55,929 nucleotides of DNA from Krasilnikovozyma curviuscula (taxonomy: Eukaryota; Basidiomycota; Tremellomycetes; Cystofilobasidiales; Mrakiaceae): the NCBI GenBank assembly GCA_014825775.1, contig MVAQ01000140.1, positions 1 to 55,929 of the forward strand. The letters run 5' to 3'. Below the pieces are notes generated by a model, which saw only the letters and a list, made by a program, of their open reading frames with translations, was not told the DNA's origin and ran no database searches. A program made the position numbers and the translations under genes. Of this stretch, positions 1 through 11,295 are shown one piece after another (the first letter of the stretch is position 1; every line of letters begins with the position of its first letter).

Positions 1-566
1 GAATCTTTCTCCAGGTTGAAAAAAAAAAAAAAACAAGGAGAGCTTGAGATACGTACCTCTCGCGTTCAAGTTGAGTGGAGTCCCCGAAGCCGGTTTGGCA
101 GGCTTAGGGGCCGTAGTAGTTTGGGAAGTAGGCTCTAAAAAGGAAAGGAACCGAGAATCGTTGGTCAGTATCGAGCGCCGCACGAGAGAAAACCTCAATT
201 GGAGCCCAAAGTTTTCAAAACAGGGCAGACACGAGGAGGCTTGGATCACAAGGAAGTTAAAGGAGAACTGAAAATGGCTGGGATCTCGTAGTCGGTAGCT
301 GAGAAGAAGGAAAGGACAGAGAAAAACCGTCTTGGTCTCACGAGCATTGACGAAATCGCCTTGCTGTTTCCCCCAATCCAACCAGACCCGATAAAAACAG
401 TAACGTGCCCCTAACTCCAGCAGAGTAGCACGTACACCCTACTATATCCCAGATGGTCCTATCTCCTCGTGCTGTTCCCTGTATACTTCTGACCAAGCGA
501 CCTCAACGCGAAGGAGGAAGGAAACTCACTTTCCACTGTTTTGGTTGTTTCGGTGGTAGTGCTCAT
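1..566 (-). CDS. 5' end of an unidentified gene, cut by the window edge
   Basis: I do not recognise this gene. Three coding pieces read in phase on the minus strand: 566-530, 134-57 and 8-1. The protein begins MSTTTETTKTVE and continues as a Thr/Pro/Lys/Ala-rich, probably disordered segment ending around GTPLNLNARERF. Donors are GTGAGT (529-524) and GTACGT (56-51); acceptors are AG at 136-135 and 10-9. The first intron is about 395 bases, several times the local norm, so an extra small exon inside it cannot be excluded. The second is 48 bases and holds a poly-T tract. Such low-complexity N-termini are common in translation or RNA-binding factors, but nothing here proves a function. The rest of the gene lies to the left of the window. 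Confidence 0.45.
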
Positions 567-883
567 AAAATTGCTGCCCTTAGTGTCTGTTGCTGAGTAG
601 GAAGTGTTGGGTTTCAGGGAGAAGAGGTTAATCTACAAAGAAAGGGAAGAGTGGTGTGTTGCGGTTAGGGCGTGACAGAGTCAGCGCCTCAAAATTGTCT
701 CGTAAGGCCGCCACAGACTTGCTGCTGAAGCTGAAGGAAGATATGTCTTTATGAACTGGAATTTATAGGGTTATGCTACAAGTGCTAGATAGAAAGGAAT
801 TGCTTTGACAGCGTGTTCAATACGACAAATAAGCGAAAGTTGTTGCGACTGTGAGCTGCGACGCCTGAGAGTTGTTGCGCCAA
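567..883. other. Intergenic spacer, 317 bases
   Basis: The spacer lies between the start of the left-edge gene and the end of the LOG gene, both on the minus strand. It must hold the promoter of the former and the 3' end of the latter. I see no further gene or repeat in it. Confidence 0.5.
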
Positions 884-1892
884 CTACGACGAACTCCAGT
901 CCAGACCAGTGTATCCTACAGAGACAACCAAGGTCAAAGAGGGATTTGTTTCTCACTTCTGTAGCGACTCACCTGCAGTCTCGTCCCACGTCCATTCCGC
1001 CAGGGCTTTGATAGTCTCTTTGCCCCAGTCGAAATCAACGGCGTTAGCAGTGCCTGCGGCTGGTTCATCTAAGAACCTAACGAAAGTCAAGTTCTTCTTA
1101 TTTATGAAACCTTCTGAGACGCCTGTTGCGAGGAGGGTTTTGAGAGAGTCGTAGAATCCATTGACTGAAAGAGAACCAGATGCGCTTCAGTGATTTGAGC
1201 TCAGAGGCTGACAGAGGCGTAGGAACTTACCGTTGAGGACAATACACTTCCTACGGTGGATTCCTAGTTGATTCCAAGTTGACATCTCGAGGAGCTCTGC
1301 AAGCAATCAAAGTCGTCAACAAAACGTTCGGCTGCATACACATCGTGTAGATGATATCTCTTTAAGACTCACCTTCAAAGGTGCCAAGCCCTCCTGGTAG
1401 TGTTACAAATCCACCAGTAGCTAGTTCAGCCATCTTTTTCTTCCTCTGAAGCCACACATTCGAGTCATCAAAAGCAGAACGTCCCGTCAGTCAAGGCTTG
1501 AACACGGCCCAAACCAACTTGAGGCAACGAACCTCGTGCATGGAACCGACTACGGTTGTCTTTCCCATTCCCTCGGTCGTAGTGCCATCTCCTTCGCCTC
1601 TCTCACCTTTTCCCAGGAAAGCTCTGGGTAACACGCCATGAACTGAGCCACCATTTTCGTGGGTCACCTTCGATACGATGCCCATAATGCCTTTGGCTCC
1701 TCCTCCATAGATCAGTGTGGTGGACGAGGATGCTAGAGCTTTCCCAAGAGCTGGAAAATTGCCCGTAGCTTAGTGTCCTGCCCTTCGTCGCTGAGATGGA
1801 AACTCGCCGAACTCACAGGTTGCTGCTTCAGCATAGACTGGATTTGAGCCCGTCGAAGAGGCACAGAACACACAGACAGGATCATTGGACAT
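884..1892 (-). CDS. LOG-family cytokinin-riboside 5'-monophosphate phosphoribohydrolase
   Basis: Six exons (1892-1817, 1768-1533, 1445-1373, 1296-1231, 1164-973, 915-884) give a 224-residue protein, the usual size for LOG (formerly 'lysine decarboxylase') proteins. Seen in the sequence: an N-terminal VCVFCASSTGSNP strand-loop like the nucleotide-binding start of the family, IYGGGAKGIMG, the SMHERK turn at about 101-106, and the signature PGGLGTFEE at 121-129 split by a phase-1 intron. Known for the family: hydrolysis of nucleoside 5'-monophosphates to free base plus ribose 5-phosphate in the cytosol, which activates cytokinins in plants and some fungi and bacteria. The start at 1892 gives the canonical N-terminus; an upstream in-frame non-ATG extension was ignored. 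It is divergent from the secreted cupredoxin gene. The natural substrate in this fungus is unknown. Confidence 0.92.
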
Positions 1893-2576
1893 GGTGAAAG
1901 GTGGGGTGGTCGAATATTGTAGTAGAGTCCCAATACAAATAATTTATTTTTTAGCCGGCGTCGTCGCGTGGTGTTGAGTGGAGACTTGACTCAGCAGCAA
2001 GCTGAATTCTTCAGGAGCAGCTTCAAGCATCTGTTGACCCCTCTACATATGGAGAGCTCGGATGTTTAGGTATCGCTTATCGGGAGCAGGTGGAATTTTC
2101 CCTCTGAAACGTTTCGCAGTTCTCAAACAGACACGCCTTCTCCGTGTGGTCCCTTCGCCTTGGGTTGTCTCTGCTGCCTGCCCAGATCTCTCGCAGGCGA
2201 TTCACCAATAAATAGAGTCCAATCTGTTGCTTCTTGTTTAGCTTCTTCCTCTCTCCCCTTTCACCAACGCTCCATCCCTCCACCTGGGTAAGAACAAGTC
2301 TGCGGCTCTCATGATCGCACAACCTCAAATCACACTGACGGGACGTCTTTCGTCTTCTTATTTCCAGTCCGGTACCATTCCTTGCTCGTCCCATTCTTTG
2401 ATTTCCTCCAGTCCGCTAGTCGGCCATTTTTGGTGAGGACGAACAATGTTCAGCTCTGTGATGGTTCATCTCAACCGACTCACCATTTCCTCATTCAGTG
2501 CAGCGCAGGAACGCGTACCCTCTATCACTACCCTCCCTTAAGCTGGTCTTTGCCTTCATCGTCCCACAGAGCAACA
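1893..2576. promoter_or_regulatory. Divergent promoter region, LOG gene / cupredoxin gene
   Basis: This 684-base gap separates two genes read outwards, so it should contain both promoters. Pyrimidine-rich stretches lie around 2225-2285 and 2520-2560, just before the plus-strand start. No defined operator or TATA element could be assigned, and the open frames inside it show no homology that I recognise. Confidence 0.4.
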
Positions 2577-4672
2577 ATGCGCGGTCTTCTCAGCTCACTC
2601 CGCGCTTCTTTCACCATACTGGCGGCCTTCTCGACCACTTCAACCGCACTCGTCAGCAAACCTCACAAGGTTGCAATGAATGCGAAAATGAGAGCTCGAA
2701 CGTACGGGTCTGGCAGTTATTACGGTGGTGATTCATCTGCATTCTCAGCTTTCGAGCAGTGTGTCTGTGAGTACGACTGATCAGTCTCTCTGATGTGTGG
2801 AGACAGGTCTTACCTCTATCTTGCGTTTCAGCATCATGTGAAGCGACTCTTAAATCTTCTATTGGAGGCGCTGCTCCTTCGAACAACGCCAGCCAGACAC
2901 ACATGGTGCACGTTGGCTTGAATGCAACCAACGAATCAGCACTCAGCTACAACCCTCCCTTTATTTCCGGTGCCAATCCCGGTGACATAGTGATTTTTGT
3001 CTTCCATGCTAAGAGTGAGTTGGGTGGTACACTCATCAGTAGACAGGTGTAGGGGTGTCTGACTTGGCCGTTGTGTTGTGGCAGATCATACCGCTTCCTT
3101 GTCAAGCTTCTCTGAACCGTGCACTTTAGCTAAAGACAGCACTGGAATGAGCGCAATATAGTATGCTTCTTGTCCTCTTCTCGTGAACAACAGCAACTTA
3201 CTTCTTTTGTTATAAACAGCGATTCTGGATTCATGCCGGTGTCTGCTAACGCAACGGACCTCCCCACTGCAACATTCGCAGTCACAGATTCCAAACCGTC
3301 ATGGTTTTATTGTCGACAAAAAACTCCAACCTCCCACTGCAACGCGGGGATGGTATTCGCTATCAACCCACCTCCCACAGGCAATACTTTCGACAGCTTT
3401 AAGAACTTAGCGTTGAATGCTGGACCGAATGTTACTGCTGCCCTTGGTAACTCTACCACTTCTGGAATGGGAACTCCTACTGCTGGTGGTGCAACAGCAA
3501 CTCACACTGTCATTGTTGCTCCGACCAAAGGTCTCCTCAAGTTGTCAGTGTCGTCTGCGCTTTTCCTTCTCCGACTGCTTTTGCTAATTGACGCGACTTT
3601 GACCTTTGTAGTGTACCATTTGCTGTCAATGCCTCTGTGGGTGACACGATAGAGTATGTCTGGGGGGCTGGCCCTCACACGGCCACCAAGTCCTCTGAGC
3701 TTGCGATTTGCAACGCAACTTTGGACGCACCATTCAACTCAGGTCTTGTGAGTTCGCTGAAACGGCTTGTCCTCCAATTGATCGCTTGATCGCTTTCTAA
3801 CTTGTTTGAGCTTATGTGTAGCAAAACGTGTCTGCCACCTTCTCCACCGTCGTGACGGACACATCTACCCAGTTTGTCTATTGTCAAGTTCCAGTGAGCT
3901 TTCCCCTCTTCTCCTCATCGACTCTCGACTCGGGCACAATCTCTCAACTTGTATTTACTCATTCTATCAGTCTCACTGCCAAAAGGGTATGTTCTCAACC
4001 ATCAATCCCAACGCAGACTTGACTTCAGGCTTGAACCAGACGGCCAATGGCACCTTCATCCAAACGTTTGCTGGGGCACTGGAGAAAATGATGTCAAACG
4101 CAACTGTTGCTGCCATGGTCAACTCAACCAAGTCTTTCTGTGCCAATGGTGAGTAGAAAACAACTTTGATAAATGAGCTACCATCGAGATGTTAACGCCA
4201 AACATCGTGTTGACACTCATAGATACTGCGGCATGGGGTTGGGGAAACTCGCTTTCCATGGCAAATATGCCTGAATGGGCGATGATGTCAGTTGTTGAAA
4301 ACGTGATGACAACAAGAGCTTTCTTCGCAGGTGGGAACGTTCGTCCCGTGTGCATACGCCATCACTTGCTGATCCATCTTCCTCCTCCCCGACGTGTAGC
4401 AAATCCGGGATCATTGAACAGTGGCTTCGATATGGGAAATATCAACGTTCCTTCAGTGGTTTTGGCAGCAATGAACTCATCATCCGGTCTCAACGGTTCT
4501 TCGTATGGATCAGGAGGTGAATAGCGAGATCTTCATTCCTTTACTCTTCTTGTTGTGGCCATCATCTAACTGGATCTTCGAAACCCTTCTAGCTAACCGC
4601 GCTACTGCATTTGCCTCCTTGCCACTTTTGGCAGCGATTGTCATCGTTGGATTGGTGCAGGCCCTTGTGTGA
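2577..4672 (+). CDS. Secreted two-domain cupredoxin, probably GPI-anchored
   Basis: Ten exons (2577-2766, 2832-3014, 3085-3160, 3220-3540, 3612-3747, 3822-3893, 3971-4148, 4223-4330, 4400-4516, 4593-4672) encode 486 residues. A hydrophobic signal peptide covers about residues 1-25, and the C-terminus ends in a short hydrophobic tail after a Ser/Gly-rich stretch, as in GPI-anchored proteins. Two plastocyanin-like domains follow each other. Each keeps a full type-1 copper set: domain 1 has NHTASLSS, FYC, SHC and GMVF; domain 2 has PHTATKS, VYC, SHC and KGMF. Asn-X-Ser/Thr sites are frequent. This is the fungal 'extracellular serine-rich protein' type, found at cell surfaces. Its redox partner is unknown. 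A member that keeps both copper sites is more likely to carry electrons or bind copper than to be purely structural; that is inference. Confidence 0.9.
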
Positions 4673-5382
4673 TTATACGTGCGATGAGCGGGAACATAGT
4701 TTGTTGTTTTCTTTGACACTCTCTTCAAATCAATATCGCTGGACTCTCTCTCTCACTGAGTACATTTACTTTCTTTTGCTATTTATGTTGAGTTTCTTGA
4801 CGTATCCCCCTCGAGTATTTCGTATGCACACCGCACGGAACTTGTCGCAATTAGTGATGACCTCTGCAACCCACCATCTGTTTAAATAATTGCTTACGGT
4901 CTTGCTCTTTCTATGATAAAAACGAAGCTGTAGCGTATTTGAACAAGCCAGAATACGAGAAGAAATGCAAGATGGAGATCAGGATGTTTCAGATGGAACT
5001 CCTTCTAAAACACTGACGGGGACCTCACGAGAATTTAGAACATACGTGCTTTGAGTCTCGAGCTGAGATCGCTAAAGTAACAAAGATTGAAAGGTAAAGC
5101 GGAAAGTGCGATACTTTGAAGACGTGACGAAGTCTTTGAAATCAATAGAAAAGGAGGTGACCAAGATCAGCACTTGTCATTGCTTCTGCAGCGCTTGCCA
5201 GTCCAAGACGCAGAACAGTGGGACAATCTCAATTAATCATCCGATAAACCTGGATTTACAAAATTCTAAATTCTATGAATTGTGTCCTTCTACAATCCTA
5301 GCCAGTTGAAACCCCCTCCTCGTCAGCCTCATAATATCCTGATCTACCGCCGTCCCTATTACGGAGAGAAAACCCGTTCTAT
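4673..5382. other. Convergent intergenic region, 710 bases
   Basis: The region lies between the 3' ends of the cupredoxin gene (plus) and the MFS gene (minus). It is AT-richer than the coding flanks. Small frames are present, but none has the local splice or codon signature of a gene. I see no repeat or RNA gene. Confidence 0.45.
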
Positions 5383-7935
5383 CTACAAACCAAGAGCTAC
5401 AGGAGTCGAGGAGACCAAAGCGTTCTCCTTGTCGAGATCTTCCTTGGCGTCACCAATGCTGTTCTCCATCTGGATATCTTCAAATGCAGGTTGTGGGTAA
5501 CGCTTGTTCAGCCACCAGATAGTAGTAGCAATTCCACAGGACACGAAGCCGGTAACCATGGTAGCAATTTGACCGTGCTTGTATTGTGGTGCGGTGGAAA
5601 CTGGGAAAGCTACGATTCCGTACTGTCCAGCGAAAGATCGAGACAGTGATGTTTTCATTAGCGCATGACCGTAGCAATAAACACGGCTATGGAGACATAC
5701 CCAGAGGGCCCAGATATTTGAGAACATGTTCATTGAGAAAAGAGTCAAGGCTCTCAATGTCTCGTCGTCTCTAATGAGTTCTGCGGAATACAAAAAGACA
5801 GCACAGGTCAGCGAGGAACGACAAGCACGCACGCAACGGAGACTCGCCATTAGCCCAAGCAAAGTTACTGGCCTGTCCAGTGTATCCAACAGCCGACAGG
5901 GAGTATCCAAAGAACATGGCTCCGTACGAAAGGTGGTACATTCCCAAAGCCATGCCAGCTGGGACCAAGACGCAAATGTACATCACGTAGTTCAAGAATA
6001 AACGATTCCAAGACCTGCTTCGGAGACTGTCTGAGATCAACGTCATCACGAAGGTCATTACGATGGCAACAGCGGTAAGGATAGCTGGAGAAAAAGAGAT
6101 AGATTCAGCATTTTGGCTAGTCAGCTACCGAAGCCTTCTGAGACTCACTCGGGTAGTAGTTGATCTGTGGGAGCGTCCACGAACGGTAACCAGGTCCTTT
6201 ATAGTACTTCATGTAAAAAGCCCACTGAGTGTAGACACCAAAGCTCTCGAAGCAAGTAGCGGAGATGGTGAATAAGAGACAAAACATGACGTATCTGTAA
6301 CCTTTGATGGCCTTTTTGAAGGTGATTTTAAGGGAAGACCAAGTCATCTTATGAGGTTCCTTGTAAGTATGGAGTCGCTCAACGCAGAGTGCTTGTTCTT
6401 CTTCCGTCATCCACCAAGCCTTGGTTGTCTGAGGGGTGTCAGGGAAACACAGGAAACCTAGTAGGGAATGAAGGGCAAATCAGCGGTTGCATTTGTATGA
6501 ACACGGAAGAGCTGTTAGGGGATGTACCGTAGACGCAAACTGGGAATGTGATAATAAAATCGATGACCTGGGTTGAACTAAGGCTTCAGATTCAAAACCC
6601 AACACCTTGACAAGATAAGAAACGTACAAAGAGCCATTGCCAACCCTTCAATCCGGTCTTGCCATCAAGTGTGTCGATAATAGCACCACAGAGAACACCA
6701 GAGAAGAGCGATCCAAGTTGAGCAGAGGCAGTAAACTAGGTGACAACGACGTGTGAGTAATCAATGGCGAAATTTGAGCCAAGATAGACTTACGATGGCA
6801 GTTCTCTTTCCGAGCTCCGCCTCTTTATACCACTGGAAGTCAAAAGGTTCAATACAGCGAGAAAAGGCAAGAACAATGAGAAAAATAGGTCGTCCAACAG
6901 GATGCACAGCGTCAATAAAGTAGAGACGATTGTCGCAAAGCTAAGAAAGGAAGACACACAGAACCGAGTATGTAGTGCGTTCCACTGAAAGTGCTTGCCT
7001 GTCATTGATGAGTCGAACAGAAGAATTTAGCAAGATCAACAACTCGTGTTGTCGCCGTGGCGCGTCGCAACGCACCTCAAAGATACCTGAAAACAATCTG
7101 ATAGCGTAGAGAGACTGATAGTTGTGGATGAACCCAGTAGCAAGAGTAAGAACACCCCACAGCAACTGTAGAAGAAGTATACTTCAGCTTCGAGATGAGA
7201 GACAAAAACACTTTGGTAGCGGGGCGGGGGCCACTCACCATGCATCCAGGAAACATGATTCTAGGTGGAATTCTGCCACTGGAAACAACGAAACCCCACA
7301 TAGCATTTCCAATAACGTATCCGGCGGTGAAGCAACTTCCAGCATAGGTGTAGGTGTTTCCAACGAGGCCTAGAATAAAAATAACTCAGTCAAGATTAGT
7401 CCACGAGAGAGATGCTCCATAAAGACGCTGAAAACTCACCGACATCCTCTTTCATACCACTATTAATAAAAGGGAAGCGTCAGACCAGCTGTTAAGAACT
7501 GAAGAGCAGTAGTTAAGTCGTCGCGACGCACCTGACATAAGCATTTGCCAAATTGGCCTTCAGTAAAGAAGATACGAAAATCAGAGTTGGAAAAGGGGCA
7601 AGCAAGGAATCGAGGTGAGTCTAATGAAAGTCCACTCACTCTATCCAAATAGTTGATACTGAAAAAAAAATTGAGAAACAAAAGGTGAACTTTGAGAACG
7701 CAGACCACGATAGACAGTAAATCTAACAGATATTTACCAATAAGACACTGTAGAATCGAGAAACGAGTGATGGTAAGTTACCTTGAGAAAGAATGCAAGC
7801 AGGAAGAACAGCGGAGCCAAACAGCTACTCACGACAAACATAGGACAAAACGAAAAAGTCAATCTTTCGTAGCAGCTTATTTTCGGCTGGTGAGTCAGGA
7901 GCTTTCCCCCAAATGAGAGTTCGAAGAGAAACCAT
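5383..7935 (-). CDS. MFS anion:cation symporter, Liz1/Fen2 (pantothenate) type
   Basis: Fifteen exons give 496 residues, normal for the Dal5/Fen2 branch of the major facilitator superfamily: 7935-7833, 7747-7738, 7658-7640, 7557-7532, 7459-7440, 7369-7239, 7165-7076, 6998-6960, 6832-6794, 6735-6628, 6567-6528, 6457-6149, 6084-5848, 5780-5701, 5622-5383. Family marks are visible in order: KIDFFVLSYVC, INYLDRANLANAYVSGMK, HYILGSWYKEAELGKRTA, and QASNFAWANE near the C-terminus. The family imports organic anions such as pantothenate, allantoate or biotin precursors across the plasma membrane with protons. The YVSGMKED loop resembles pantothenate carriers most, but the substrate is inferred. Oddities: four consecutive exons of 10, 19, 26 and 20 bases, and one GC-AG intron (5847-5781). 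Confidence 0.9.
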
Positions 7936-9899
7936 TGCGACGGTGTGGAAAATTACTGGGACAGTGGTGCAGGTTAGCGGCCAGAGAGCGAAGGAGTTAT
8001 ATCACCTATCAGACCCCTCATCCCTCGCGTTAGTTGTTGTGGCTACGCGAGGGCTTATCGCATGCGAAGAGAGGTTTCGCTTGGTGTATCTTTTTTGGGA
8101 TACGTGCGGGGAATCAGCCGGAAGTGTTCCCACCTTGCCTCTCGCGCGCTCTTCCGACGAAAGTTTCGCTGGCGCAATGTCATGTTGCTCGCAATGTCCT
8201 GGGCATCTATCGAACTCTGGAACCGGTCAGGAAGCGCTTTCTTATGCCAAGGTTCTTGGTTAAGGAGGTCGCTCTCATTTAGGAAGCGTATGAGAGAGAC
8301 ACGGCGACTAGACGGTGATCATCGCGCGAATTTTTTGATTGAATCTCATCCGCCGACGTCTGCTGACCTTCGAAAACCCCAGCCGTATATCTGTCAAAAG
8401 CCTGGAAACAATAACACAAGAAATTAGAACTCTGAAGACACTCTGCATTGGAGTGTCCGCAGCAGTTTGTTTATGCGGGAAAAGCTTCGGCAAGTACTAT
8501 CGAAAAAAAAGGTACTATCGGCAGTACGAGCAAGGTCTCTCGTTATCTCGCAGCAAGAAGTCACCTATATTCCCAAGGTGAACCAAGGTGTATGCATCAT
8601 AGAAGATTTTCCTAGAGAGGATGAGTACACAACAGTGCTTTCTCGCCATGAGTGAAAGCTGCGACAGCCAATGTTGCCATGACAGTAAACAACAGCATGT
8701 CGAACTGTGTTTTTTTCCCGTCGTCCACCTGAATTTCACGTACAAAATAATGAGAAGGTCTTCTTGAAAAAAAAAAATTAAGTGTCGTTTTGGAGGAGTA
8801 GGATAAAGACCTGATGAGAGAATATCCAACTACGACATCGACGAATCCGTTGGACTATGTTTCTTTCTTTTTCGTTCGCGTGTCGAACTGAAATAGGGGA
8901 GGTCAGGGTAGGGAGGGACACTTGGGTGCTTTCACGCTTCAAACATTCGCCATAATTCCATTCTCGTACGAGATATCTTCGAAACAGGGAAGGACGAAGA
9001 AGCTTATATCAATTTAAAGGCCAAGCGATGGCTCGTTCGCACTTCCTAATCGAGGCTGGTCCTTTTTGGGACTGGGAACCACGTTGAACTAAAGCCTATC
9101 TTCTCCTTTTCCTCTTCAGGTCGTAGATATGATCTCCAAGCAGATGATATACACAACCGACCCTGGGCGACTCTGGCCGCGTATCGCGACCATTGGCGCC
9201 AAGCAGCCCTTCTCTCCTCCTCGAAGCAACGCCTTATCTGTATGGGGGGCATCTGCAACGGCTGCTTCAGAGGCTATGACGCCCTTTTCCATTGGTGCGA
9301 AAACTCTAAATAATCTGAGTTCGCATGTGAAAGCGCTGTCGCGCCACGGCTGCACAGCGCGAGACAAGGCACACTCCCGTCACGGAATTCGAGTCTGAGC
9401 CTGAAACGGTCACTTGGTCCAAGCCTAGCTGTCTCCGTTGGGATTGCAGTCCTGTGAGAAGATACCAAAGGAAGGTGTTCAGGTGCTATTGAGAGCTGGT
9501 GAGTCGAAGACGGCTGTCCCTCTCCGCTCCCCCATTGCCTCTTTCGAGAAGTAAGTTGAGTAATCCCTCTAACTTTTTCTTCTTGGGTTCAGGTATCGGG
9601 TGCAGAAATACTTTCTCCCACGTTGGAAGGTCTTCTCTTGATAACAACATCCATCTCGTAAGTCACATCGAAATCCTCGAAATTCTCCCACATTTTAACT
9701 GATAAGCCCCTGTCTTCGCCCACGTTCCATTTTGTCAACAGATAACAACTCTCATCCAAAGACATCCGTCCAGCACAACCATCTGCAGCAGATCAATCCA
9801 TCCAAACCCGTCCTATCCAAAATACTGTTGTCCTATCCTATCCTGTCCTATCGATACCTCTACATTCTCGGTTTCAGCTGAGAGTTTCAACTGTCAACA
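7936..9899. other. Gene-poor 2 kb interval
   Basis: The interval lies between the MFS gene start (minus) and the coiled-coil protein start (plus), so it carries both promoters. Overlapping frames at about 7.9-8.6 kb and 9.0-9.5 kb have no recognisable domain and no chain of phase-matched splice sites. Nothing resembles a transposon or a folded RNA on inspection. An unannotated non-coding transcript or a fast-evolving small gene is possible. Confidence 0.4.
9811..9852 (+). repeat. TCCTATCC short repeat in the 5' leader region
   Basis: The unit TCCTATCC recurs at 9811-9818 and 9831-9838, and degenerate copies run on to about 9852 (TCCTGTCCTATC). It lies 50-90 bases before the start codon at 9900 in a pyrimidine-rich stretch, so it is probably promoter or 5' UTR. 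No protein-binding identity can be assigned. Confidence 0.5.
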
Positions 9900-11295
9900 A
9901 TGATTCCCAGCTTCCACCAATACTTGCCTACCCGGCTTCGAACGTTCTCTCTACCAGCAACTCCAGGTGAGGGTTACGCCTCTGGTACACCAGCCTTCTT
10001 TCAAGGCCAAGACCTCAACCTCGCTCTCCAAAAAGTCGAAATGGAAAAGGCGGTCGAGAGGGAGAAGACAATGAAGTTGAATGAGAAAAAGTTGAGGATG
10101 CTAAATAGGTTGATACAAGAGTTGCAGGAGGAGAATGTAAAGATTGGCAGAGGAGAGAACGCAGCACCAGACAAAGAATTGGGGTTGGTCACTGTCGGCG
10201 GCGCTTCCAAGTCGTCGAACGTTCCAACCGCTGATGGAGTTGCTGCGGTTTTAAGCTCAGCCGAGGAAGAGGAAGAGTACTTGGGTGAGTCATTAAGACG
10301 TTGAAGGAAGATGTTTTCGTTGCGTCATTACTGATCTTTATCTACTATTTTGCTCTACAGTCCATCTCTTGTTGACAGCGATGTCCACCCTTCTGTCAAT
10401 CTTGCCAGCTTCCTCTGCTGCCACTTTGCCACTTTCACCAGCACATGCCTCTGTTCTACATCAATTAAGGCTGTCTGGCTTGATGCCTGCTTCATTGGAC
10501 AGTCAAGTTGCTGATGCATCACTTCCCGCCGGCGCTAGCAGGGTCGAGCTGAAGGAGAGGGTCGTTGAAGTCTTAGTTTCTGCTTGGGGAAAGGTTCCAA
10601 AGTTCACTGGAGTACGTTTTATTCTATTCCTTAAGCGGGCCTCCTTTTGACTAACTCCCTTCTTATCGGTGTGTGTACTGACTTTCGTTCCCTCTTCAGC
10701 TTCCGACCCACCTTCTCAACCTCCTCACACTACTTCAAGCTATCGAATCTCGACTTGAGCTCACTCGTCATGCTGGTGTCATTCTCGCTGGAGTTTGGGA
10801 AAGTCGTATGTAGATGTTCTTTTTTAAAGTTTCAGTTTGCGTCTCGGGTCGAGCTGAAATGAAATTTCCCTTTTTGGTTTTCTCTCAGCAATCACCCACC
10901 GAGCTGTCCAGAACGTTACCGCTTTGTTGCAGAACATTGCCTATATTCTTTTGGAGTCTCTTCACAGAATCTTGACTACTCCAACTAGCGCAACTCCAGT
11001 GCCTGTTGTCAACAATCAATACAACACAGCGCCCATGGCAACAGCACCGGCCGGTACTGGAAACACTATCTCGACTATCCAATTCCCAACAGCTCCTCCA
11101 TCACACGTCCAACCAGATGTCAAGCAGCAGCTTGAGCCATCCTTTGCCAGTGTCGCTCTGGCTTGGGGACTTGCCGCTTCCAACTTCACCAACGACATCG
11201 GACGAGCCGCTGCTGCTGCTTCAGCTGCCAGCCATCAGCAACAGCAGCATAAACGAGCTGGGTCTGAAGAACCTTTACCCCTCTATGGCCCTTGA
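9900..11295 (+). CDS. Hypothetical protein with N-terminal coiled coil
   Basis: Four exons (9900-10284, 10361-10611, 10700-10805, 10889-11295) join in phase to a 382-residue protein that I do not recognise. Residues about 35-80 form a charged heptad-like helix (repeated Glu/Lys/Arg with Leu) consistent with a coiled coil. An acidic patch (EEEEEYL) marks the first exon end. The middle, about 130-275, is predicted all-helical, rich in Leu and Ala, with no long enough hydrophobic run to be a sure membrane segment. The tail from about 275 is Thr/Pro/Gln-rich and low in complexity. Splice borders are canonical (GTGAGT, GTACGT, GTATGT donors). The helical core could belong to a diverged organelle-tethering or peroxin-like protein, but that is speculation. 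Confidence 0.7.

Noticed and set aside
2077..2394. Minus-strand frame of 105 codons before the cupredoxin gene
   Set aside because: It lies in the divergent promoter, has no recognisable domain and no matching exon partners.
8034..8427. Overlapping plus-strand frames in the 2 kb gap
   Set aside because: Three different frames overlap with arginine-rich random-looking composition; no splice chain or homology supports any of them.
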